Shown piece by piece: positions 1 through 10,101 of a stretch of 64,000 bases of DNA. Position 1 is the first letter of the stretch; each line of letters opens with the position of its first letter. The notes below the pieces were generated by a model. It was not told where the DNA came from. It searched no databases and saw only the letters and a program-made list of their open reading frames with translations. Origin of the DNA: Pomphorhynchus laevis (lineage: Eukaryota; Acanthocephala; Palaeacanthocephala; Echinorhynchida; Pomphorhynchidae); assembly GCA_012934845.2 (NCBI GenBank), contig WNNJ02003779.1, positions 1-64,000 on the forward strand, in the 5' to 3' direction. The translations under genes and the position numbers were made by a program.

Positions 1-1330
1 CAACACGACCTTCAAGTCCACAGGCGATCACAAAAGTGATTCGGCAGTATATTATATAAATATTTTTGCAGCCTGCCCCCGGATAGCAGAGCGATACGGC
101 ATTATAGCTGTTACTAATAAGTAAACGGGGGAAACGGACAAAACTGGGTATTGGAAACCATCACAGTCCATCGTCAATCAAATCCATAGACCGGTTTCTG
201 CTTATTGAGCTTCATCGGTAGGGTCCAGATTTGAAGAGTGTTCAGAGATCCTCCACCACAGTTTAGAAGGGTTCATCACAAAAATGATTATTACAACACG
301 ACCTTGAAGTCCACAGGCGATCACAAAAGTGATTCGGCAGTATATTATATAAATATTTTTGCAGCCTGCCCCCGGATAGCAGAGCGATACGGCATTATAG
401 TTGTTACTAATTAGTAAACGGGGGAAACGGACAAAACTGGATATTGAAAACCATCACAGTCCATCATCAATCAAATCCCTAGACCGGTTTCTGCTTATTG
501 AGCTTTATCAGTAAGGTCCAGATTTTAAGAGTGTTCAGAGATCCTACACCACAGTTTAGAAGGGTTCATCACAAAATGATTATTACAACACGACCTTCAA
601 GTCCACAGGCGATCACAAAAGTGATTCGGCAGTATATTATATAAATATTTTTGCAGCCTGCCCCCGGATAGCAGAGCGATACAGCATTATAGTTGTTACT
701 AATTAGTAAACGGGGGAAACGGACAAAACTGGGTATTGGAAAACATCACAGTCCATCATCAATCAAATCCCTAGACCGGTTTCTGCTTATTGAGCTTCAT
801 CAGTAGGGTCCAGATTTTAAGAGTGTTCAGAGATCCTCCACCAGAGTTTAGAAGGGTTCATCACAAGGATAATTATTACAACACGACCTTCAAGTACGCA
901 GGAGATCACAAAAGTGATTCGGCAGTATATTATATAAATATTTTTGCAGCCTGCCCCCGCATCGCAGAGCGATACGGCATTATAGTTGTTACTAATTAGT
1001 AAACGGGGGAAACGGACAGAACTGGGTATTGGAAACCATCACAGTCCATCATCAATCAAATCCCTAGACCGGTTTCTGCTTATTGAGCTTCAACAGTAGG
1101 GTCCAGATTTTAAGAGTTTTCAGAGATCCTCCACCACAGTTTAGAAGGGTTCATCACAAGGATGATTATTACAACACGACCTTCAAGTCCACAGGCGATC
1201 ACAAAAGTGATTCGGCAGTATATTATATGAATATTTTTGCAGCCTGCCCCGAGATCGCAGAGCGATACGGCATTATAGTTGTTACTAATTAGTAAACGGG
1301 GAAACGGACAAAACTGGGTATTGGAAACCC
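1..1330 (-). repeat. Hammerhead satellite family A, inverted half of array
   Basis: Tandem units of about 291-293 bp; the same block recurs near 188, 478, 769 and 1062. Each unit holds, on the minus strand, a hammerhead ribozyme core. The copy at 769-808 is intact. Those near 188 (CCGATGA), 478 (CTGATAA) and 1062 (CTGTTGA) have a mutated core. Short open frames of about 69 codons recur in every unit, but they only reflect the tandem repetition and have no start context or domain. The array begins before the window. At about 1320-1355 it meets the oppositely oriented half through an imperfect palindrome built on the repeated stretch gggtattgga. Confidence 0.9.
769..808 (-). ncRNA. Type I hammerhead ribozyme, family A
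   Basis: Read on the minus strand: helix I CCCUA, core CUGAUGA, short helix II GCU/AGC with loop CAAUA, core GAAA, helix III palindrome ACCGGU, cleavage triplet GUC, and UAGGG closing helix I. All core residues are canonical. Positions 10.1/11.1 are an A-A mismatch instead of G-C, and helix III has no loop. As in Smα-type animal satellites, activity probably needs a dimer or the multimeric transcript. Predicted cut is after the C of GUC. Confidence 0.85.
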
Positions 1331-1738
1331 AGTTTCCAATACCAAAACTGGGTATTGGACTTGAAGGTCGTGTTGTAATAATCATCCTTGTTATGAACCC
1401 TTCTAAACTGTGGTGGAGGATCTCTGAACACTCTTAAAATCTGGACCCTACTGATGAAGCTCAAAAAGGAGAAACCGGTATATGGATTTGATTGATGATG
1501 GACTGTAATGGTTTCCAATACCCAGTTTTGTCCGTTTCCCCCGTTTACTAATCAGTAACAACTATAATGCCGTATCGCTCTGCGATCTGGGGACAGGCTG
1601 CAAAAATATTTATATAATATACTGCCGAATCACTTTTGTGATCGCCTGTGGACTTGAAGGTCGTGTTGTAATAATCATCCTTGTGATGAACCCTTCTAAA
1701 CTGTGGTGGAGGATCTCTGAACACTCTTAAAATCTGGA

Positions 1739-1778
1739 CCCTACTGATGAAGCTCAATAAGCAGAAACCGGTCTAGGG
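1739..1778 (+). ncRNA. Type I hammerhead ribozyme, family A
   Basis: Helix I CCCUA (1739-1743) pairs with UAGGG (1774-1778). CUGAUGA is at 1744-1750, helix II is GCU 1752-1754 with AGC 1760-1762, GAAA is at 1764-1767, helix III is the self-complementary ACCGGU 1767-1772, and the GUC cut site is after C1773. Order is the ordinary type I (CUGAUGA, GAAA, cleavage strand). Confidence 0.87.
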
Positions 1779-2031
1779 ATTTGATTGATGATGGACTGTG
1801 ATGGTTTCCAATACCCAGTTTTGTCCGTTTCCCCCGTTTACTAATTAGTAACAACTATAATGCCGTATCGCTCTGCTATCCGGGGGCAGGCTGCAAAAAT
1901 ATTTATATAATATACTGCCGAATCACTTTTGTGATCGCCTGTGGACTTGAAGGTCGTGTTGTATCATTCATCCTTGTGATGAACCCTTCTAAACTGTGGT
2001 GGAGGATCTCTGAACACTCTTAAAATCTGGA

Positions 2032-2071
2032 CCTTACTGATGAAGCTCAATAAGCAGAAACCGGTCTAGGG
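2032..2071 (+). ncRNA. Type I hammerhead ribozyme, family A
   Basis: Same architecture as the unit 293 bp upstream. Helix I is CCUUA/UAGGG with one G-U wobble. Core CUGAUGA 2037-2043, GAAA and GUC are unchanged. Confidence 0.83.
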
Positions 2072-2324
2072 ATTTGATTGATGATGGACTGTGATGGTTT
2101 CCAATATCCAGTTTTGTCCGTTTCTCCCGTTTACTAATTAGTAACAACTATAATGCCGTATCGCTCTGCTATCCGGGGGCAGGCTGCAAAAATATTTATA
2201 TAATATACTGCCGAATCACTTTTGTGATCGCCTGTGGATTTCAAGGTCGTGTTGTAATAATCATCCTTGTGATGAACCCTTCTAAACTGTGGTGGAGGAT
2301 CTCTGGACATTCTTAAAATCTGGA

Positions 2325-2364
2325 CCTTACTGATGAAGCTCATTGAGCAGAAACCGGTCTAGAG
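2325..2364 (+). ncRNA. Type I hammerhead ribozyme, family A, variant helix II
   Basis: Core CUGAUGA 2330-2336 and GAAA 2350-2353 are intact. Helix II is longer here (GCUC/GAGC, loop AUU), so the loop change keeps and even extends pairing. Helix I (CCUUA/UAGAG) has one mismatch. Cut predicted after C2359. Confidence 0.75.
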
Positions 2365-2790
2365 ATTTGATTGATGATGGACTGTGATGGTTTCCAATAT
2401 CCAGTTTTGTCCGTTTCCCCCGTTTACTAATTAGTAACAACTATAATGCCGTATCGCTCTGCTATCCGGGGGCAGGCTGCAAAAATATTTATATATACTG
2501 CCGAATCACTTTTGTGATCGTCTGTGGACTTGAAGGTCGTGTTGTAATAATCATCCTTGTGATGAACCCTTCTAAACTGTGGTGGAGGATCTCTGAACAC
2601 TCTTAAAATCTGGACGCTACTGATAAAGCTCAATAAGCAGAAACCGGTCTAGGGATTTGATTGATGATGGACTGTGATGGTTTTCAAATACCCAGTTTTG
2701 TCCGTTTCCTCCGTTTACTAATTAGTAACAACTATAATGCCGTATCGCTCTGCGATCCGGGGGCAGGCTGCAAAAATATTTATATAATAT

Positions 2791-3087
2791 TATATACACA
2801 TATATATTTGAATGAAGAGGTTAACAGCTTTCGGGATCCGTTGTAGGACGCTTTCATTATAATAAAAATAATTGTGTAAATATATAATAATTGTCCTTCT
2901 TTTCGGTTAATATATATATATATATAATGATCGTTTAACCGGCTGTGGACAAGATCGTCTATTATGAGATCCTTTTTGTATATTTTGTAATTAAGTAAAA
3001 CCGCCAAAAAAAGGACAAAAATAAATAAGAGCACTTGATGTGTTTTTTATAAACGCGTTTCGCTTCAACAATAAAGCTGACGAAGCT
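2791..3087. other. AT-rich spacer with TA microsatellite
   Basis: No gene seen. Contains a (TA)n run at about 2908-2928. At 3045-3062, read on the minus strand, GCGAAACGCGUUU resembles a hammerhead GAAA plus helix III half, but no CUGAUGA partner is nearby. Confidence 0.6.
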
Positions 3088-3095
3088 TTATTGTT

Positions 3096-3169
3096 ACCAG
3101 ACGAAACGACTGATGGTAGTTCACCCCACTGATGAGTGTTGCCGGCTACCATAAGCTCGTCTAGGAGTG
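3096..3169 (+). ncRNA. Decayed permuted hammerhead motif, family B unit 1
   Basis: Has CGAAAC 3102-3107, CTGATGAG 3129-3136 and GTC TAGG 3160-3166 in the same order as unit 2. The helix II partner upstream of CGAAAC is gone, helix III has one mismatch (CATAAG for CATCAG), and helix I has CCCA opposite TAGG. Probably inactive. Confidence 0.6.
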
Positions 3170-3455
3170 ATAAGGAAGTCTGTTCTGATGGTAATCGAAC
3201 TCCGATTTTTGGCAAAATCTACGGTTATGAAACTGAAGCTTTTTAGCTCCCGAGCACAGTTTTACACATTATACGATTAAATTATAAAAACGTATCCGAT
3301 AAAGGGATCCTGTGAGAAAGCAAGCAGCGACAGCAATTAAAATTCCTGCCGAATAAATTTAGGATGATCCGGAATGCACATTGTTTGTTTAAAGAGGCTA
3401 TGCCCATACTACTCTGTTAGCAAATTCTCGGAGATGCCTTTTAAATATATCACAA

Positions 3456-3529
3456 GGCAGCCGAAACGACTGATGGTAGTTCACCCTACTGATGAGTGTT
3501 GCCGGCTACCATCAGCTCGTCTAGGAGTG
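3456..3529 (+). ncRNA. Permuted hammerhead motif, family B unit 2
   Basis: All three hammerhead helices are complete and flush with the core. Helix II: GGCAGC C (3456-3462) before GAAA (3463-3466) pairs with G(U)GUUGCC (3496-3503) after CUGAUGA (3489-3495), with one U bulge and one G-U. Helix III: ACGA+CUGAUGGUAG (3466-3479) pairs with CUACCAUCAG+UCGU (3506-3520), 14 bp with one bulged C. The cut site is GUC, with C at 3521. Helix I: CAC+CCUA (3482-3488) pairs with UAGG+GUG (3522-3529), one bulged A. Strand order is GAAA, CUGAUGA, cleavage, so the CUGAUGA strand sits in the helix III loop. Whether it cleaves in this form is unknown; neighbouring units could supply the strand instead. Confidence 0.72.
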
Positions 3530-3800
3530 ATAAAGAAGTCTGCTCTGTATGTAATCGAATCCGGTTTTTGGCAAAATCTACGATTATGAAACTGAAGCTT
3601 TTTAGCTCCCGGAGCACAGTTTTACACATTCTACGATTAAATTATAAAAACGTATCCGACAAAGGGATCCTGTGAGAAAGCAAGCAGCGACAGCAAATAA
3701 AATTCCTGCCGAATAAATTTAGGATGATCCGGAATGCACATTGTTAGTTTAAAGAGGCTATGCCCATACTACTCTGTTAGCAAATTCTCGGAGATGCCTT

Positions 3801-4690
3801 TATTCTCGGAGAACCGAATTATTCTTGCATTATTCAAAGTCGCTACGTATGCCCAGTCATCCTATGTGTGACGTCAAACTTCACAACGGTATACGCGTTT
3901 CGCTCTAACGGTGCACATCAGTACCGTGACTTCTATAATCATCTATAGGCACCTTAACACACGATTAAACAGTGGTTAAAGCTCGAAAAACAGAACTACC
4001 CTTAATCTGAATCATCGGAGGGAATTTAGCATAAGCGCTGTGCATTGCAGTGACTATTACAGTTTAACCATGCATCAGGCACTAAATTCTTTTTAATAGA
4101 AATGCTGTTTAACAGGGACACTTTAAAGTGTGCAAATATATAAAATATAATGTGTTGTTACACCTGCCCTGGGACACTCACCGGTGTACTCATAAATATA
4201 TTACTATGTTTTCATCATGAAGAGGCATAAACACCAGGCAGCATTCTAAATATCCTCACCAGACTAAGAAATAGTACCGAATTATTCTTGCATTATTAAA
4301 TATAATGCAAGATATATAAAATACATCTTGAAGATATATAAAATATAATGTGTTGTTACACCTGCCCTGGGACACTCACTGGTGTACTCATAAATATATC
4401 CTATGTTTTCCTCATGAAGAGGCATAAATGCCAGGCAGCATTCTATATATCCTCATCAGACTAAGAAATAGAACCGAATTATTCTTGCATTATTCAAAGT
4501 CGCTACGATACATACTACGTATGTATCGTATGAGATCATGAAGATCGATTGAAATCGGGACTGGTGATCCTTTGATGGATGCTTATTTATGTAATGAATA
4601 GTTGCTAGGTCACACGAGGTGACTTTCGCATTGAAAACCAGCAACGAAAACGGATGTGGCAATGTGGCCGTTAGTAGTCAGGGTGTATGG
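3801..4690. repeat. Mosaic of short direct repeats
   Basis: A block of about 145 bp beginning atataaaatataatgtgttg occurs at about 4136-4275 and again at 4337-4476. A second module, accgaattattcttgcatta, recurs at 3813, 4277 and 4473, marking unit ends. A palindrome cgatacatactacgtatgtatcg lies at about 4506-4530. No gene seen. Confidence 0.75.
3886..3927 (-). ncRNA. Smα-like type I hammerhead, one core change
   Basis: On the minus strand, helix I ACGGUA (3927-3922) pairs perfectly with UACCGU (3891-3886). Helix III is the palindrome ACGCGU, as in Smα-type ribozymes, followed by cleavage site GUA. The core reads CUGAUGU instead of CUGAUGA, and helix II is only GC/GC with a long loop. The single core substitution (A9 to U) predicts weak or no activity. 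Confidence 0.65.
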
Positions 4691-4699
4691 AATTGGATA

Positions 4700-4945
4700 T
4701 CATGAAGGAAGGATTCTGTTTCGGTTGCTTGTGTGACATTGTGAATAAAGGCGTATCAAACACTTTGCTTAATTGGCCTAGGCTTACACTATTTACCAGA
4801 TCGAATTGCTGTGCGGACCATCCTTAAACACTAGGCAGAGGTTGTTGCTGAATTGTCGTTGCACTCGTTGGATTATTAATGAATACGGCATGTATAATAG
4901 TATTGCGCAGATGTGCTGAGTAAACAACGGCGTTGTTTACTGTGT
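4700..4945 (-). repeat. Hammerhead satellite family C, inverted copy
   Basis: Reverse-oriented partial unit of the 380-bp satellite that follows. It includes the inverted cggttgcttgtgtgacattg segment, the CCTCTGCCTAGTG-type segment and the tail. It joins the plus-oriented array through a short palindrome at about 4915-4995 (acaacggcgttgtt). Confidence 0.85.
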
Positions 4946-5562
4946 TGCTTGATAGACTTACGTATTTCGTAAGAAGTCCTGGACCTTTGTTTACTTAGCA
5001 CATCTGTGCACTACTATAATACATGCCGTATCCATTAAGGATCCAACGAGTGCAACGACAATTCAGCAACAACCTCTGCCTAGTGTTTAAGGATGGTCCG
5101 CACAGCAATTCGATCTGGTAAAGAGCGTAAGCCTCAGTCAATTAAGCAGTGTCGGAAACGCCTTAATTCACAATGTCACACAGGTAACCGAAACGACCAG
5201 TGTGTACCTCATTCTACTCATGAGTGTTGCAGGGTACTCATCATTTCGATGCTGAAGTGGTCGCCTAGAAGTGACATGGTGACTGAAAGTCGTGAATCGA
5301 CGTCCAGTCTATCAAGCAACACCATTTAGTATAAATGCCGTATTTCATAAGAAATCCTGGACCGTTGTTTACTCAGCACATCCGTGCACCACTATTATAC
5401 CTGCCGTATCCATTAAGTATCCAACGAGTGCAACGACAATTCAGCAACAACCTCTGCCTAGTGTTTAAAGATGTTTCGCACAGCAATTCGATCTGGTTAA
5501 GAGCGTAAGCCTCAGACAATTAAGCAATGTATCGGAAACGCTTTAATTCACAATGTCACACG

Positions 5563-5653
5563 GGCAAGCGAAACGACCACTGTGTACCTCATTCTACTGA
5601 TGAGTGTTGCAGGGTACTCATCATTTCGATGCTGAAGTGGTCGTCTAGAAGTG
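5563..5653 (+). ncRNA. Permuted hammerhead motif, family C unit 2
   Basis: GAAA 5570-5573, CUGAUGAG 5597-5604 and GUC ending at 5645. Helix III base is ACGACCACU (5573-5581) with AGUGGUCGU (5636-5644), a perfect 9 bp, extended by GUACC/GGUAC nearer the loop. Helix I is UUCUA (5592-5596) with UAGAA (5646-5650), plus CA/UG. Helix II is GCAA..C with G..UUGC. Compared with family B, helix I changes on both sides (CCUA/UAGG against UUCUA/UAGAA), which is compensatory. Confidence 0.72.
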
Positions 5654-5942
5654 ACATGGTGACTGAAAGTCGTAAATCGAAGTCCAGTCTATCAAGCAAC
5701 ACCATTTAGTATAAATGCCGTATTTCGTAAGACATCCTAGACCGTTGTTTACTCAGCACATCCGTGCACTACTATTATACCTTCCGTATCCATTTAAAAT
5801 CCAACGAGTGCAGCGACAATTCAGCAACAACCTCTGCCTAGTGTTTAAGGATGTTTCGCACAGCAATTCGATCTGGTTAAGAGCGTAAGCCTCAGACAAT
5901 TAAGCAATGTGTCGGAAACGCTTTAATTCACAATGTCACACG

Positions 5943-6033
5943 GGCAAGCGAAACGACCACTGTGTACCTCATTCTACTGATGAGTGTTGCCGGGTACTCA
6001 TCATTTCGATGCTGAAGTGGTCGTCTAGAAGTG
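5943..6033 (+). ncRNA. Permuted hammerhead motif, family C unit 3
   Basis: Same as unit 2, displaced by 380 bp: GAAA 5950-5953, CUGAUGAG 5977-5984, helix III ACGACCACU 5953-5961 with AGUGGUCGU 6016-6024, cut after C6025, helix I UUCUA 5972-5976 with UAGAA 6026-6030. Helix II is GGCAA(g)C with G(ug)UUGCC. Only the CUGAUGA strand and its flanks lie inside the helix III loop. Confidence 0.72.
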
Positions 6034-6544
6034 ACATGGTGACTGAAAGTCGTGAATCGAAGTCCAGTCTATCATGCAACACCATTTAGTATAAATTCCG
6101 TATTTCGTAAGAAATCATGGACCGTTGTTTACTCAGCACATCCGTGCACTACTATTATACCTGCCGTATCCATTTAGGATCCAACGAGTTCAGCGACAAT
6201 TCAGCAACATCCTCTGCCTAGTGTTTAAGGATGGTCCGCACAGCAATTCGATCTGGTTAAGAGCCTAAGCCTCAGACAATTAAGCAAAGTGTCGGAAACG
6301 CCTTTATTCACAATGCCACATAGGCAACCGAAACGACCATGTGTACCTCATTCTACTGATTAGTGTTGCCGGGTACTCATCATTTCGATGCTGAAGTGGT
6401 TGTCTAGAAGTGACATGGTGACTGAAAGTCGTGACTCGAAGTCCAGTCTATCAAGCAACACCATTTAGTATAAATGCCGTATTTCGTAAGAAATCCTGGA
6501 CCGTTGTTTACTCACCACATCCGTGCACTACTATTATATATATT

Positions 6545-7045
6545 TATATATATACTAAATGGTGTTGCTTGATAGACTGGACTTCGATTCACGACTTTCA
6601 GTCACCATGTCACTTCTAGACGACCACTTCAGCATCAAAATGATGAGTACCCGGCAACACTCATCAGTAGAATGAGGTACACCCTGGTCGTTGCGGTTGC
6701 CTGTGTGACATTGTGAATGAAGGCGTTTCCGACACTTTGCTTAATTGTCTGAGGCTTCGCTCTTAACCAGATCGAATTGCTGTGCGGACCATCCTTAAAC
6801 ACTAGGCAGAGGTTGTTGCTGAATTGTCGCTGCACTCGTTGGATCCTAAATGGATACGGCAGGTATAATAGTAATGTACGAATGTGCTGAGTAGACAACG
6901 GTCTAGGATTTCTTACGAAATACGGCATTTATACTAAATGGTGTTGCTTGATAGACTGGACTTCGATTCACGACTTTCAGTCACCATGTCACTTCTAGAC
7001 GACCACTTCAGCATCGAAATGATGAGTACCCGGCAACACTATATA
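6545..7045 (-). repeat. Hammerhead satellite family C, inverted units
   Basis: One full and one truncated unit in reverse orientation, joined to the plus array at an AT-rich (TATA)n palindrome (6532-6556). The full inverted unit has CGCAAC where the active copies have CGAAAC. The last copy stops in the ribozyme region at about 7040, in another TATATA run. Confidence 0.88.
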
Positions 7046-8236
7046 TATGTATATATATAGTTTTTATGAACAATTGTCTATTCATGAGGTATTTAACGCG
7101 TTAGGTCATAATATGCGCTACACATTTATATTTGTAATTATTTTTTTAATAAAAAAATATAAATTAAAAATTTCGTAATATTTTCGTAATCTTCGGGTAA
7201 AAGTCGAATAATCACGTATGTATCTTACTAATATCTTCTATTATGCAAAATATGAGAACAGAAAAATGCGGTATTTTACTACACATAACCCCAATATTCG
7301 ATATGAGAACGCAGAAAAAAATTGAAAATAGATTTATAATTGACTATCAGCTATAGATTTTTTAAATGCAGCATCATCGCGCCCAGAGACAATATCGTAT
7401 TATGTTGCTAATATGCGACAAAAAGTTATATGGATCAGAAAGAGTCACATTAATGATTGTCTCTGAAATATTCTTTAAAAACGTTTTTTAAATAACAAAT
7501 ATATTTGTTTCTGTACATTTGTTTCAACGACACCCATACAAATTAAATTTAGCCATCTAACTGAATGATGATTTCAGAACATACTAAATGTTTTCAAATT
7601 TCCTTTTTAGTAAAAAGGAAATTTGGGAATTGCCAAATTAGATTTTACAATGGCTTAACCTCCAAAACATCGCTTCAATCCAAAATTATTTCATAATGGA
7701 AACACTTTCTTACAAGGCAATTCTTATTGTAAGAAAGTGTTTCCATTATGAAATAATTTTGGATTGAAGCGATGTTTTGGAGGATATGCCATTGTAAAAT
7801 CTAATTTGACAATTCCCAATACAAAACTGATAACGAATTTGCAATGATATAGTAATTATATTTAGAAATAAAATACAATATTCACTTTTTACCATTCTTC
7901 CCCGTGGGTTCAAATAAAGATCTTTTAGTATTGTTGGACTATGTAAATGCGGCATATGTAATAAAGTACAACATATATGATATTTGCTCTGCAAAAATGA
8001 ATAAGATGGACAATTGGCATTTGTACATGAATTGATCTTTTTTATTTAAAAAATAAAAAAATAATAAAAGAAAATTATATATTGAAAATCACATCGTTTC
8101 AGGAACTGTGTATTTGTATATACAAAAACTACGGAAATATAATCTCTATATAATTAATTCGATACATTTGTATAAGACGGGATTAAGAAGGCTAATCAGC
8201 GCTAATGTGAAAAGTAAGAAAATAGTATTGAAATTC
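7046..8236. other. AT-rich spacer
   Basis: Downstream flank of the PIP kinase gene. No gene recognised apart from the fold-back repeat annotated separately. Any 3' UTR of the kinase would lie here, on the minus strand. Confidence 0.6.
7625..7820. repeat. Fold-back (MITE-like) inverted repeat
   Basis: Arms of about 90 bp (7625-7715 and 7732-7820) are near-perfect inverted copies containing ccaaaacatcgcttcaatcc, around a 16-base centre. No coding content and no clear target duplication. Confidence 0.85.
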
Positions 8237-10101
8237 CTACAGCTGAGTGGAAAGTATACAAATTCGGTTTTGATCCGCAGTAGTTTTAGTATCATCACAC
8301 AGTACTTGTTCTGTTACAGTTTTTACGGTAGTAATCGTAGGTCGTGGCACAACTATGGGGATGCAAAAATGCTTAGCAGATCTTAAGCTATTGGATATAT
8401 TTGAAGACGACGTTAATTTGAGAATGGGGCCAGCCGAATTGTGATATTCTGTAAATTTATTTACTACTATATCGCTATGCTTGCTATCACTACGTTTCCT
8501 ATGCTGGTATGGACGAAATTTACGATTTGAAGACACTTGCAAAGTATGGGAAGACATGCCACTTGGTGAGGTTACTGGTGTTGTTGCCGAAATCGGTCTG
8601 AACACAACTTCACTCATAAATTTGAGAAATCTCGTGCAGTAGGCATTTGGATCGATTACAGATATAGTATACGGGTCGTTAAGTACGCTTTTCAAAACAT
8701 GCTCCATTCGCTTTCTAGTGTTATAGCTTTGCAGAATGTCAATAATGCCAATAAATAAAAATAGATGATCGCCACTGCTAGTAAACGCAGGAATTCCACC
8801 ATACAAAGTGTCGTCGTTACTATGTGCTTTTGGAATAATGCTTCGACGATTAGTAGATATGGTAGCCGCCAATGTATCCGACGACGTTGTTGACTGATTA
8901 TCATCAGCATTCTTGTTTTGATGAAGTATGTTGGCTGCAATAGATCCCATACTAGTTAAATAACCGGTAAGAGCTTTTGCATCTCCGCTGCTCGGACGAT
9001 CATCATTATGAGTACTTCTGCCTGAGCATTCGTGTATTCCCAATAACAGAGAATAATCCATTATAGAAAATGACTGCAAAACTCGGCAATCCTTATGCAT
9101 TGTGTTAAGCAAAGCTTCATATGTGTGTTTTTGCAGCCAAATACCTGTGCTTTTGTTATTACCATTGCCGAAGCGAGCAAAGAAGTCCAGGTCTTTAAGT
9201 GTGGGATTTGGCTTTGAACGTTCATAGTCACTGGCATAGCGTTTATGACTCGATCCTTTCAAATCGTATCTAACGTCAATACGTATATTAGATGGAATCA
9301 GATTATTCATTACTATAAATCTTACTTTCCGTAATCTAGACGAATAGGCGTACATACCGAAGAACTTTGGCAGCAACGTTTGTGGGTTTTGAATGACGTT
9401 AAGGAAATAGCCAGGCAACAGTCGCATTAGGAAAATTGCTTCTCGTTTCTGTACACTTTTCAAAATAAATCGATCATCGCCTGTTACATACAAAATACTG
9501 CCGCTACTTCCTGGATTACTTAAAGGCACAAGGGGTTGAGAGCAAATGGATTTGATAAAATCCGCCGACCGAATCTGAAAAAAGTTGCGAAAGTACCGAA
9601 AAGCAGTCGGGGCAACAACTGAAAATCTAAAATCCGGATATTCATGTTTACTTGTTTTATCGCTTCCGGCTTGAGGAAATACAGTATTTTCAAAACTTTG
9701 GAAGTCTTGTATTAGTAAGTCTCTTTCAGGTCGCTGCTCAACTTGATCAATTGATTGGTGAATTCCAAGCTGGATGCTGCATATAATTGAATTATCTATT
9801 CCAACAAATGGTGATTTATCAATAGCATTTCCAAGTGTTGGTAAGGAAAAGGCAGGAAGACGTGAAAGTTGAGCTCGCACAATACCTGGTGCATGATACG
9901 ATTTAACGGTGTCTTTTGGAGTGACTAAACAAATTCAATAAAATAACGGTAACAATAGGAAAATAAAGGTACACGTTTGTTTATATATTACTCACCAATA
10001 TCAGTGGCTCCGGCAATAGTTGATTTGTCAGGCCAATCACTAGTAGACCAGTTAGAAATCTGATCATTTATTTTAATTGGGCATGAGTTTATACTAGCCA
10101 T
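8237..10101 (-). CDS. PIP5K: Phosphatidylinositol-4-phosphate 5-kinase, type I-like
   Basis: Lipid kinase expected to make PI(4,5)P2 from PI4P at the plasma membrane. Two exons: exon 1 at 10101-9996 (ATG at 10101) and exon 2 at 9924-8237, separated by a 71-bp intron with GTGAGT donor and TTTAG acceptor. Phases agree, giving 597 aa. Visible motifs: PERD around residue 100, glycine-rich loop GSSGS with ATP-site Lys in RFILKS (~191), DLKGS (~256), catalytic MDYSLLLG (324-331), and IGIIDILQSY (~428), the DFG-like metal site. The activation-loop region reads YCTRF (464-468) where animal type I enzymes usually have YAERF, so the Glu linked to PI4P preference is absent. A low-complexity Ser/Thr-rich insert (~340-400) and a long basic tail follow the family pattern loosely. 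Domain and splicing are well supported; isoform and substrate are inferred. Not a retrocopy, because the intron is kept. Confidence 0.93.

Larger units (their letters stand above)
1355..2790 (+). repeat. Hammerhead satellite family A, direct half of array
   Basis: Five units of the same satellite in plus orientation, with cores near 1447, 1739, 2032, 2325 and 2618 (spacing 293 bp where measured). Cores at 1739, 2032 and 2325 are intact. The core near 1447 has lost helix II and the cleavage site, and the one near 2618 reads CTGATAA. The array fades into AT-rich sequence after 2790. Confidence 0.9.
3088..3800 (+). repeat. Hammerhead satellite family B, two 360-bp units
   Basis: Two direct copies, with CGAAAC at 3102 and 3462 (spacing 360). 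They share nearly all of the sequence from the ribozyme motif to a common end at about 3800 (caaattctcggagatgcc). The two units are close to identical downstream of the motif. The first differs upstream of CGAAAC, so its 5' boundary is close to 3100. Confidence 0.88.
4950..6530 (+). repeat. Hammerhead satellite family C, four 380-bp units
   Basis: CGAAAC recurs at 5189, 5569, 5949 and 6329, an exact 380-bp period. Each unit carries the permuted hammerhead motif. Units 2 and 3 are intact. Unit 1 has CTCATGAG and unit 4 CTGATTAG in place of CTGATGAG. The small open frames of 60-78 codons at the same place in each unit are periodic by-products. Confidence 0.92.

Noticed and set aside
790..2633. 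Series of near-identical 68-69-codon open frames
   Set aside because: They recur with the 293-bp satellite period on whichever strand the unit lies, and overlap non-coding ribozyme sequence; no domain or start context.
4136..4476. Possible hammerhead in the 145-bp direct repeats (minus strand CUGAUGAGG and GAGGAAAAC)
   Set aside because: CUGAUGAG occurs in one copy only (the other has CUGGUGAG) and no helix II or III pairing could be found.
5093..6089. Repeated 60-78-codon open frames in plus orientation
   Set aside because: Same reason: periodic by-products of the 380-bp satellite.
1..7045. CRISPR-like array
   Set aside because: Units are 290-380 bp with no short repeat/unique spacer pattern and the DNA is animal.
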